64,000 nt of DNA from Methanomassiliicoccaceae archaeon DOK (GTDB lineage: Archaea > Thermoplasmatota > Thermoplasmata > Methanomassiliicoccales > Methanomethylophilaceae). The translations under genes were made by a program, and so were the position numbers. Of this stretch, positions 33,018-40,532 are shown in pieces (position 1 is the first letter of the stretch; each line of letters begins with the position of its first letter). Below the pieces are notes generated by a model. That model worked only from the letters and a program-made list of their open reading frames with translations, had not been told where the DNA came from and did no database searches. The stretch is taken from contig CP047880.1 of assembly GCA_009911715.1 (NCBI GenBank), positions 310,001-374,000 of the forward strand, in the 5' to 3' direction.

Positions 33018-34709
33018 ATGAGTGATAGCTCACGCGATTACGATAGCAACGGCTCTCACAAGAGCTTCAAGGACATCTTGCAGTCGAAGCAGGGTTTCGA
33101 CGCAGACAGTCTCAAGAGAGGAATTAAGAACACACTTCAGAGCATGTTCTCCCCGAAGTCGGATTCCAGCGTGTACTCCAAGGGGGTCCGCGAGCTGGAC
33201 AACTACGGGTATGAGAAGTACAACATCGAGGACGACGGGGAGATCTTTATCTCCAAGGTCCCCGAGAAGGCTCTCTTCAACGACGGGGAGCCGATCATGG
33301 TGAGGGCGACCGGAGGCAACTTCGTCGGTTCCGCCGACAACACCTCCGCCCGCATCGACGTGGGCGAGGCCCAGGCGAAGGCGGAGGACGTTAGGAGTCT
33401 CTTCAGCAACGTCCCCAGGGGGACGACCGTCGAGACCGAGTACCACGCGACCGTGGGCGAGGTCACCGACGAGGGCACCGTCAAGCCCAGGCCCATCGAC
33501 AGGACCTTCCTCGACAGGATGAGGGCTTCCGCAGTCAACGAGAGGGCGGCACCCCACGTCGAGTTCGAGGCGGAGGACGTACCCGAGGAGGTCGCCGCGG
33601 AGTCGCCCAGGTTCCTGCAGATCGACGACGAGGCGGATGCGCCCGCAGTGGAGGTGCCCGACGTCGTCGCTCCCGTCGAAGAGCCCGTCATCGAGGCCAC
33701 GGAGGAGGAGCCCGAGCTGTTCCAGGCGATGGACGAGGAGACGATCGCCGCACCCGCAGAGGAGCCCGAGGCTCCCGTGCAGCAGTACTCCTTCCTCGAC
33801 AGGGTGGCGAGCTCCCAGAGGAAGCCTGCCGAGTTCTTCGTCGACGATGTCGATGAGCCCGTGACCGAGGAGGTCCAGGCGGAAGACGAGGACGACGACG
33901 AGTACAGCTGGATAAAGTTCGACGACGAGGTCGAGGACGTCCAGATCGACGACGAGGTCGATATCCCCATGATTGCCGCAGATGTCGCCGAGGTCGTCGC
34001 AGAGGCCCCCGTCGAGCAGTTCGAGGATGAGGTCCAGGCAGTCGCGGTCGAGGAGACCCCTGCAGAGGAGCCCGTCATCGCGTTCGCCGAGGTCCCCTCC
34101 TTCGAGGTCCCCGAGGAGCCCATCGCAGAGGAGACAGTCGCCGAGGCTTCCGTTGAGGAGGCCAAGGCCGAGGAGGAGATCGAGAACCCCATGGTCGCAG
34201 CCGACATCTTCGAGGAGACAGTCGCCGAGGCTTCCGTGGAGGAGACTCCCGCAGAGGAGCCCGTCATCGATGCGCCCGTCATCGGCGAGGTGGCCGTGGA
34301 GGTCCCCGAGGAGCCCATCGCAGAGGAGGCGCCCATCGAGGCCGTCGCCGAGGCCCCCGTCGAGCCGGTCGCGGTCATGACGCTCCCCGGCATAACAGAT
34401 GTGGAGCCAATCGTCGGTCTGGAGATGGAGGGTTCCGAGCCCTCCTCCGAGTCCGCGGTCTCGGAAGGCATCACAGCCGTCGCCGAGGTCGAGACGGCTG
34501 TCACCGGAGCCGACGTAGAGCCCGCACCCGCCGCCACGCCCAGGTTCAACGGCCTGGAGGAGGACGGCGAGGGACTTCCCAAGCTCAGCGACCCTGTGAT
34601 CAAGCGTCCGAGGTCCGTCAGATTCCGCTTCAGCAACGGCGTTCTCCAGAACGTCGAGTCCAACGACAAGGTCGAGCCCAAGGAGGAGCTCCGCGGCCCT
34701 TTAGCCTGA
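33018..34709 (+). CDS. Acidic PEVA-rich protein, zero-frame product of a frameshift pair
   Basis: A 563-residue protein of unknown function. Residues 1-190 are mixed and may fold (FKDILQSKQGFDADSLKRGI, DGEIFISKVPEKALFNDGEP). Residues about 190-520 are low-complexity repeats of Glu, Val, Ala, Pro and Asp (variants of AEEPVIxxPxxEVPEEPIAEE). A short motif RSVRFRFSNG precedes the C-terminus. The ATG at 33018 is chosen; TTATATAATTA at 32976-32986 is the TATA box. The frame ends at TGA 34707, two codons after the heptamer C_CCT_TTA, while strong coding bias continues in the -1 frame to 35581. No signal peptide was seen. Confidence 0.8.
   Translation: MSDSSRDYDSNGSHKSFKDILQSKQGFDADSLKRGIKNTLQSMFSPKSDSSVYSKGVRELDNYGYEKYNIEDDGEIFISKVPEKALFNDGEPIMVRATGGNFVGSADNTSARIDVGEAQAKAEDVRSLFSNVPRGTTVETEYHATVGEVTDEGTVKPRPIDRTFLDRMRASAVNERAAPHVEFEAEDVPEEVAAESPRFLQIDDEADAPAVEVPDVVAPVEEPVIEATEEEPELFQAMDEETIAAPAEEPEAPVQQYSFLDRVASSQRKPAEFFVDDVDEPVTEEVQAEDEDDDEYSWIKFDDEVEDVQIDDEVDIPMIAADVAEVVAEAPVEQFEDEVQAVAVEETPAEEPVIAFAEVPSFEVPEEPIAEETVAEASVEEAKAEEEIENPMVAADIFEETVAEASVEETPAEEPVIDAPVIGEVAVEVPEEPIAEEAPIEAVAEAPVEPVAVMTLPGITDVEPIVGLEMEGSEPSSESAVSEGITAVAEVETAVTGADVEPAPAATPRFNGLEEDGEGLPKLSDPVIKRPRSVRFRFSNGVLQNVESNDKVEPKEELRGPLA
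34697..34703 (+). other. Candidate -1 ribosomal frameshift heptamer (C_CCT_TTA)
   Basis: CCCTTTA fits X_XXY_YYZ exactly in phase with the upstream gene: codons CCT (34698-34700) and TTA (34701-34703) can re-pair on CCC and TTT. The zero-frame stop TGA follows after one codon. In the -1 frame the next codon is AGC at 34703, and reading continues 292 codons to 35581, giving a product of about 854 residues. A small hairpin CTGA-CGGG-TCAG (34706-34717) lies just downstream, closer than usual for a stimulator. A single-base indel in the assembly or genome would look the same. Confidence 0.5.
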
Positions 34710-35581
34710 CGGGTCAGCGCACCCTCCCCGACACCGAGCCCATCGCGGTCTCAGACAAGGTCCGCGACGTGATGCTGTTCACGGTACCCGGGCTCAAAGA
34801 CGAGGAGGACGACCCCATAGTCGCTCCGGACGTCCCCATGAGGGACGACGGAGCCGCGGGGCGCTTCGTGAAAGCGTTCATCCATGACGAGATACCGTGG
34901 ATGGATGTCAGCAACGAGGTGCGCGACCTGATGTTCCTGGCAGTTCCGAGTATCGATGTCCCGGCAGATGACCTGATCTTCGCCGACGAGGAGGTTCCCG
35001 TCGACGACATGGAGGCGTACTGGTTCGTCACTCCAGAGGCTGTCGACGAGACCGTGTCCGTCGAGGAGTCCGAGGTGCCCGTTCCCGAGACGCAGCCCAT
35101 GGTGGCTGCACCTGCCGAGTCGCCGGCGATGGCGATCTCCGCACCCGCGGCCACGCTGTCGATCCACGCACCCGCAGCGGTCCACATGCTTGCCATGCCC
35201 GCGCCCGTGTACGCTCTGGCAGAGGCGCAGGTGGAGGTGCCCGAGGTCCCTGTGGCGGAGGAACCGCTCGCAGAGGAGATCCCCGTCATCGATTCGACCG
35301 AGATCGCATGGGACGTTGCGGAGCCCGTCGTCGCCGACGAGACGGCGATCGAGCCCGAGGAAGTCCCGACACCCGCCGTCCAGGCGGAACCGGCGTTCGT
35401 GGAGCCCGTGGAGGCCCCGGTCGTCGAAGAGATCACTGTGACTGTGCCGCAGCCTGAGGAGACCGTGACGGTTTCCGAGGCCCCTGCGGTCGAGATCACC
35501 GAGAGCACGCCTTCGGTCATGTTCTCCTTCGGAACCCAGGAGTTCCACGGGAGAGGCTGGAAGGTCTGCTTCTCGTTCTAA
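34703..35581 (+). CDS. -1-frame continuation of the acidic PEVA-rich protein
   Basis: The frame reads SLTGQRTLPDTEPIAVSDKV from 34703 and continues without stop to TAA at 35579-35581. Two copies of a repeat, VSDKVRDVMLFTVP (from 34748) and VSNEVRDLMFLAVP (from about 34904), show that coding starts before the only nearby in-frame initiators (GTG 34769, ATG 34772), which lack a good ribosome-binding site. A Pro/Glu/Val/Ala-rich stretch follows, and the C-terminus PSVMFSFGTQEFHGRGW echoes the RSVRFRF motif of the upstream part. So it is read as the second half of one gene. Confidence 0.7.
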   Translation, partial: SLTGQRTLPDTEPIAVSDKVRDVMLFTVPGLKDEEDDPIVAPDVPMRDDGAAGRFVKAFIHDEIPWMDVSNEVRDLMFLAVPSIDVPADDLIFADEEVPVDDMEAYWFVTPEAVDETVSVEESEVPVPETQPMVAAPAESPAMAISAPAATLSIHAPAAVHMLAMPAPVYALAEAQVEVPEVPVAEEPLAEEIPVIDSTEIAWDVAEPVVADETAIEPEEVPTPAVQAEPAFVEPVEAPVVEEITVTVPQPEETVTVSEAPAVEITESTPSVMFSFGTQEFHGRGWKVCFSF

Positions 35582-35700
35582 ACAGAAGAAGAAATGCACA
35601 TCCGAGAAACCGGGTCCTGGCCCATTCCCCCGTTGCACCGCACCGGGGTCATACATCAATTATCAAAAACAATGTTATAAGAGAGTCCCGATTCGCCGTC

Positions 35701-37032
35701 ATGGAACTCCTGCTACAGCTGCTCATCACGCTGGTGGTCCTGTTCGTCCTGGCCCGTCTCGGTTCGGCCATCGTCTCCAGGTTCGGACTGCCGGGTCTCA
35801 TCGGGGAGATCGTGATGGGTATCGTGATCGCCAACATCGCATTCGGCGATGGATGGTCGCTGATGGAAGATTTGCTGGCCATAAAGATGCCCGATCCGGT
35901 GGCTGGAACAGAGGGCAGCACGGTATACCAGGTCGTCTACGCGTTCGCGGAGCTGGGTGTCATATTCCTCCTGTTCACGGTCGGTCTCGAGACCAAGGTC
36001 AAGGATCTGATGAACTCCGGAAGGCCTGCGCTCCTGTGCGCAATCCTCGGAGTGATCATCCCGTTCGTCCTGGGATTCGCGCTCATCATGGCGTGGCCCA
36101 ACACGGCGATCGGAGGCGGGGACATGAACCACGCCCTGTTCCTCGCCGCCGCGATGGTGGCGACGTCCGTGGGTATCACCGCCAGGATCATCAAGGACCT
36201 CAAGCTCATGGACACCAAGGAGGCGCGCATCATCATAGCGGCCGCCGTCATCGACGATGTTCTCGGCATGATCGTCCTGGCGATCGTCCAGGGCATGGTG
36301 GAGTCCGGGGAGCTCTCCATCATGAACGTCGCATCGATCACGATCCAGGCCGTCGTGTTCGTGCTCGTGGTCATCGCCGCCTGCAAGTGGGTTGTCCCGA
36401 GGATCTACGACTACTTCGATGACCGTCGCAGGAAGGCCGAGGCCGCCGGCAGGGTGCCCATGTCCGTCAACAAGCTTGCCCTGGCGATCATAGTCTGTCT
36501 CGCCATGGCCGCATTCGCGGAGTACATCGGGCTCGCCGCCATCATAGGGGCGTTCCTCGCCGGAATGCTGTTCGCAGACCATGCCTGGGAGTGGGATCTC
36601 GAGCACAAGATCGACTCGATCTCGACGTTCATGCTGTCCTTCTTCTTCCTCAACGTCGGTATGCAGGTCGACATAGCCTCCCTCACCAGCGGAAGCGTGC
36701 TCATCCTGGCCTTCGTCACCATAGTGCTGGCTCTCATCGGCAAGTACGTCGGATGCGGGCTCGGTGCCAAGATGGGAGACAGGTCCGTTGACAAGGAGTC
36801 CTTCAACATCATCGGTGTCGGAATGATGCCCCGTGGCGAGGTGGGAATAATCATCGCCAGCATAGGTCTGGGCATCGTGGTCGAAGGGGAGCGCGCCATG
36901 ACATCGGAGCTCTACACCGTCGTCGTCCTGATGTCGGTGATTACGACCATCATCGCGCCGCCGATCCTCGCGAAGCTCTTCAGGAAGAAGTATCCGGAGG
37001 AGTACAGGATCCTGCCCGAGGACCAGATCTGA
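35701..37032 (+). CDS. CPA2-family cation/proton antiporter
   Basis: A 443-residue membrane protein with 12-13 spans. The double aspartate of Na+/H+ antiporters is D185-D186 in AVIDDVLGMIVL. GLPGLIGEIVMGI near the N-terminus and FFFLNVGMQVD, MMPRGEVGIIIASIGL near the C-terminus are typical of the NapA/KefB group. No TrkA-N domain is attached. TTATAAG at 35675-35681 is a TATA box about 25 bases before the ATG, so the mRNA is probably leaderless. Confidence 0.9.
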   Translation: MELLLQLLITLVVLFVLARLGSAIVSRFGLPGLIGEIVMGIVIANIAFGDGWSLMEDLLAIKMPDPVAGTEGSTVYQVVYAFAELGVIFLLFTVGLETKVKDLMNSGRPALLCAILGVIIPFVLGFALIMAWPNTAIGGGDMNHALFLAAAMVATSVGITARIIKDLKLMDTKEARIIIAAAVIDDVLGMIVLAIVQGMVESGELSIMNVASITIQAVVFVLVVIAACKWVVPRIYDYFDDRRRKAEAAGRVPMSVNKLALAIIVCLAMAAFAEYIGLAAIIGAFLAGMLFADHAWEWDLEHKIDSISTFMLSFFFLNVGMQVDIASLTSGSVLILAFVTIVLALIGKYVGCGLGAKMGDRSVDKESFNIIGVGMMPRGEVGIIIASIGLGIVVEGERAMTSELYTVVVLMSVITTIIAPPILAKLFRKKYPEEYRILPEDQI

Positions 37033-37057
37033 TCCCGGGACAAACCTCTCAAATCCC

Positions 37058-37077
37058 AGCCGGGCTCATGCCCGGCT
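37058..37077 (+). terminator. Hairpin after the antiporter gene
   Basis: AGCCGGGC-TCAT-GCCCGGCT is a perfect 8-base-pair stem with a tetraloop, 25 bases after the antiporter stop. It separates this gene from the convergent Sec61 beta gene. Confidence 0.5.
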
Positions 37078-37188
37078 ATTAATTCATCGCATGTTCTGGA
37101 AAACGATCATAGGTTTTCCGGTGTTGAAAGTGGAAACAGATCTCTAGCGCTTACGCTGGAGCATGATTCTCAGAAAAATGGTCGCATC

Positions 37189-37353
37189 TCAGAGAGGTAC
37201 GAACACCCTGAGGAGCATGACGACGACGATGAGACCGATGGCGATGCCCACGACGGCGCGGGGGCTGATCCTGACTCCCTTCTCGCTCTCCGTGTCGAAG
37301 TACCTCATCAGGCCTGCGGAGGACTGGAATCCGGTGTCGTTCTTCTTTGCCAT
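37189..37353 (-). CDS. Preprotein translocase subunit Sec61 beta (SecG)
   Basis: A 54-residue tail-anchored protein of the SecYEG/Sec61 channel. The sequence MAKKNDTGFQSSAGLMRYFD is diagnostic of archaeal Sec61 beta, followed by ESEKGVRISPRAVV and one membrane span (about residues 34-52). The stop TGA is at 37189-37191. On the minus strand GTTTTTATACGG (37373-37384) is a TATA box about 25 bases upstream. Its small size makes it easy to overlook, since longer open frames overlap it on both strands. Confidence 0.9.
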   Translation of the reverse strand: MAKKNDTGFQSSAGLMRYFDTESEKGVRISPRAVVGIAIGLIVVVMLLRVFVPL

Positions 37354-37492
37354 GGGAGTTCGTTATCTTGGACCCGTATAAAAACATTGTTTAGATTCGC
37401 CACAGCGCTTCTGTACCTGCGCGCACACGCTAAAAAACGCGCGCGCGACCGAAACGCTCTTTAATATTGTGCCAGTTGGCGCACCGATTGAT

Positions 37493-39037
37493 ATGCATTG
37501 GGCAGATGTAATCGCCGAGGAGGTCGCCAAGACCAGCGACCATCCTCTGATCGCAACAGGGATTAGCCCGACTGGGATCATCCATGTCGGAAGTCTTAGG
37601 GAAGCAATCACCGGGGAGTCGGTCCGCAGCGCCGTCGAGGCCATGGGCAAAGACGTCCGTCTGATCTACCTCATCGATTCCTTCGACCCTCTGCGCAAAC
37701 GTTACGACTTCCTGCCCGAGGAGTACGAGAAGTACGTGGGGATGCCCATCTCGAGGATCCCCTGTCCGTGCGGCAAGCACAAGAACTACGCCCATCACTT
37801 CGTCCAGCCCTTCCTCGACGCCGTCGACTCCCTCGGAGTCAAGTGCGAGATCATCTGGACCCACGAGCTCTACGAGAGCGGGGCGTTCGCACCGTACATC
37901 GACATGACGTTCAAGAAGAGGGAGCAGATCATCCAGATCCTCCACGAGGTCACCGGCAAGGAGGCGAACCCCGAGTACGCCCCGTACAACCCCATCTGCG
38001 AGAAGTGCGGCCGCTTCACCAAGCCGATCTTCCACAGGTACGAGTACCCCTACATCTGGTACGAGTGCACATGCGGGCACTGCGGCAGGGCCGACATCCG
38101 CAAGGCCGAGGGAAAGCTGACCTGGCGTCTCGAGTGGCCCGCCAAGTGGATGATCTTCGGGACATCCGCCGAGCCCTTCGGCAAGGACCACGCGGCCGCA
38201 GGGGGATCGTACGACACTGGAAAGAGGATCGTCTCCGAGATCTACGGAGGCAAGGCCCCCTACCCCATACCGTACGAGTTCGTGCAGCTCAAGGGCGTCG
38301 GACAGATGCACAAGTCCCTGGGATGCTCCGTCACCGGTCTGGACGCGATCAACATGACCCCTCCGGAGGTACTCAACTACCTGTTCCTCAGGGTCAACCC
38401 GTCCAAGGCCATCGACTACGACTCCGGTATGGGCACGCTCGACATGGCCGACGAGTACGACAGGATGGAGCGCCTCTACTTCGGCGGCGAGTGGTCCGAG
38501 TCCGAGGACAACTCGGTCAGGGCATACGTCATCGCCCAGCACAACCATGTGCCCAAGGGGCTCCCCCTGCAGATTCCCTACCGCCACCTCGTCAACGTGG
38601 CCCAGATGGCCCCCGACTTCGAGGGTGTCATGGAGGTCCTGTCCCGCACTGAGGACATGTCCAAAGCCTCGCCCGAGGACATCGAGAGGCTCAAGCGCAG
38701 GGTCTCATGCGTCCGCTACTGGCTGAACGGATTCGCCCCCGACATGGTGAAGTTCTCGATCCTGCCGTCGGTCCCCTCCGACGCAGACCTCTCCATGAAC
38801 GAGAAGGTCTACTTCCAGGCGCTCGTCAAGAGGATGAACGACTGCGTGTGGAACTCGGAGAACATCACCGAGATCGTGTCCGACATCGCCAAGGCCTCCC
38901 CCATCGGGACCAAGGGCGCATACAAGGCACTGTACAAGATCTTCATCGGAAAGACCGCAGGCCCCAGGCTGGGTCCGTTCCTGGCGTCCATGGATCAGAA
39001 GTTCGTGGTCAACAGGCTCATCCAGGCCTCGCTTTGA
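37493..39037 (+). CDS. lysK: Lysyl-tRNA synthetase, class I
   Basis: Charges tRNA-Lys; archaeal class I enzyme unrelated to bacterial class II LysRS. The 514-residue protein has the HIGH-like HVGS (31-34) within SPTGIIHVGSLRE and the KMSKS-like MHKSLG in the second half, plus cysteine motifs CEKCG and CTCGHCG for zinc. TTTAATATTG at 37460-37469 is a TATA box about 24 bases before ATG 37493; an upstream GTG at 37469 is rejected. A hairpin follows the stop. Methanogens with pyrrolysine often rely on this class. Confidence 0.95.
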   Translation: MHWADVIAEEVAKTSDHPLIATGISPTGIIHVGSLREAITGESVRSAVEAMGKDVRLIYLIDSFDPLRKRYDFLPEEYEKYVGMPISRIPCPCGKHKNYAHHFVQPFLDAVDSLGVKCEIIWTHELYESGAFAPYIDMTFKKREQIIQILHEVTGKEANPEYAPYNPICEKCGRFTKPIFHRYEYPYIWYECTCGHCGRADIRKAEGKLTWRLEWPAKWMIFGTSAEPFGKDHAAAGGSYDTGKRIVSEIYGGKAPYPIPYEFVQLKGVGQMHKSLGCSVTGLDAINMTPPEVLNYLFLRVNPSKAIDYDSGMGTLDMADEYDRMERLYFGGEWSESEDNSVRAYVIAQHNHVPKGLPLQIPYRHLVNVAQMAPDFEGVMEVLSRTEDMSKASPEDIERLKRRVSCVRYWLNGFAPDMVKFSILPSVPSDADLSMNEKVYFQALVKRMNDCVWNSENITEIVSDIAKASPIGTKGAYKALYKIFIGKTAGPRLGPFLASMDQKFVVNRLIQASL

Positions 39038-39040
39038 AAC

Positions 39041-39058
39041 GGGCCCCGACAGGGGCCC
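39041..39058 (+). terminator. Hairpin after lysK
   Basis: GGGCCCC-GACA-GGGGCCC forms a 7-base-pair GC stem three bases after the lysK stop codon, followed by TTCCC. It immediately precedes the promoter of the next gene. Confidence 0.5.
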
Positions 39059-39091
39059 TTCCCTTATATCATGAACCCGATTCCCAGCCTC

Positions 39092-39385
39092 ATGGATTCG
39101 AAGCACCTCGTCATCGCCTCTGCAGCGGGATTCGTCCTGATGCTCATAGGCTTCATAGGGTACGTCGCGGCTCCGAGCATAGCGTTCCAGTCCGTATTCA
39201 TCGTGGGCGTCGTCATCCTGGCCGCAGGGTACGCCCTGATATACATCCTGGGCAGGAAGGCCGTGATGGAGTACCAGGCCGAGGAGAGCGATGAGGACGA
39301 GAACGGGTTCTTCTACATCCTCGACGAGGACTACTCCGCCCCCGTGGGGGATGCGACGATCGAGGATCTCTCCAAGAGGGAGTGA
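39092..39385 (+). CDS. Small two-span membrane protein with acidic tail
   Basis: A 97-residue protein when started at ATG 39092. TTATATC at 39062-39068 lies about 25 bases before it, so this ATG suits a leaderless message better than the in-frame ATG at 39071. Two membrane spans (about residues 7-25 and 32-53) are followed by a cytosolic-type tail rich in Glu and Asp (EESDEDENGFFYILDEDY). No family is recognised. The HD-domain gene follows after 4 bases. Confidence 0.7.
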   Translation: MDSKHLVIASAAGFVLMLIGFIGYVAAPSIAFQSVFIVGVVILAAGYALIYILGRKAVMEYQAEESDEDENGFFYILDEDYSAPVGDATIEDLSKRE

Positions 39386-39389
39386 TCCC

Positions 39390-40532
39390 ATGCCGGCCCT
39401 CAACGCGGACATCCTCTATCTGTTCTTCAATTCGGCAAACATGAACCGCTGGAACGACCACATGCGTCCGGTCGACCTGACGGAACTGGACAAGCAGGCC
39501 CACAAGGCCGCCATAGCCTGGGTCCTGGCGAAGTTCGAGGAGTCCTCCGGGAAGACCATCGACTGGAGGAGGATCATCGAGCACACGATGTTCTCGTTCA
39601 TCCAGAGGGCGGTCCTCACAGACCTGAAGCCCCAGGTCTTCCACAAGATCGCCTCGGAGAGGCGCGGTCCGGTAAACGACTACGTGCTCTCCGAATTCGA
39701 CCGTCTGGTGCCGGATTCCGATCCCGGGTTCAGAGCACGCTTCGAGGAGTACCTCGGGGACCCGAAGTCCACTCCCGAGGATGCCGTCATACGCGCCGCA
39801 CACTATCTGGCGACCAGATGGGAATTCAATCTCATCTACGACTCCAACCGTTCCCTCTACGGGATAGAGGGCACGCGCAGGGAGATCAACGAGCAGATCG
39901 AGCAGCACACGGACCTCATCGGGGTGAGGGAGATCATGGCGACCGAGGAGACCTTCGACTTCATCGACCTCATAGGGCAGCTCAGGTTCCAGCAGCGCTG
40001 GGCGAGGACCCCCCGCATACCCAAGACCACGGTCCTGGGGCACTCGCTCATGGTCGCGGACATGATGTACCTCCACGACCTGGATTCGGGGGCGGCCGAC
40101 CGCGAGGTCTACAACGACTTCTACAGCGGCCTGTTCCACGACCTCCCAGAGGTCCTTACGAAGGACGTCATCTCGCCCATCAAGGAGAACGTCAGCGGTC
40201 TCGCGGCGATACTGGAGGAATACGAGCACGACCTGGTGGAGTCGACAATCATGCCTCTCCTCAAGGAGGAGTGGAGGGACGAGTTCCGCCACATGGTGTA
40301 CGAGCCGTTCACCGACGTGGACATCCCCGGCTTCGGCAGGAGGAACGGGACGGATCTCAAGGCGTGCGACCTCATGGCGGCGTACATGGAGGCCAACATC
40401 TCTCGCCGCTACGGCATATCCTCCAACACGCTCCTAGAGGGCGAGAGGGGCATCCGTGACAAGCTGATCGACAAAGGTCGCGGGATAGGTGCCCAGAGGC
40501 TCGTCGAGGACCTCGATCGCATGAGGATCTGA
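39390..40532 (+). CDS. HD-domain phosphohydrolase
   Basis: A 380-residue cytosolic protein. The metal-binding HD pair lies in YSGLFHDLPEVLTKDVI (middle of the protein), preceded by a histidine in TTVLGHSLMVADM, the H...HD...D order of the HD superfamily, similar to YfbR-like nucleotidases. The substrate is unknown. The start ATG 39390 follows the preceding gene by 4 bases (GAGTG upstream), so the longer frame is rejected. Its 3' end is overlapped by 161 bases by the convergent hydantoinase-family ORF. Confidence 0.85.
   Translation: MPALNADILYLFFNSANMNRWNDHMRPVDLTELDKQAHKAAIAWVLAKFEESSGKTIDWRRIIEHTMFSFIQRAVLTDLKPQVFHKIASERRGPVNDYVLSEFDRLVPDSDPGFRARFEEYLGDPKSTPEDAVIRAAHYLATRWEFNLIYDSNRSLYGIEGTRREINEQIEQHTDLIGVREIMATEETFDFIDLIGQLRFQQRWARTPRIPKTTVLGHSLMVADMMYLHDLDSGAADREVYNDFYSGLFHDLPEVLTKDVISPIKENVSGLAAILEEYEHDLVESTIMPLLKEEWRDEFRHMVYEPFTDVDIPGFGRRNGTDLKACDLMAAYMEANISRRYGISSNTLLEGERGIRDKLIDKGRGIGAQRLVEDLDRMRI

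Noticed and set aside
34769-35581. Independent gene starting at GTG 34769 or ATG 34772
   Set aside because: The first copy of the internal repeat begins 21 bases before this codon and coding bias extends back to the heptamer, so an internal start alone does not explain the data; it is kept as a possible alternative only.
37151-37387. A 78-codon minus-strand frame overlapping Sec61 beta
   Set aside because: It is the Arg/His-rich out-of-frame reading of Sec61 beta, whose sequence is unmistakable in another frame.
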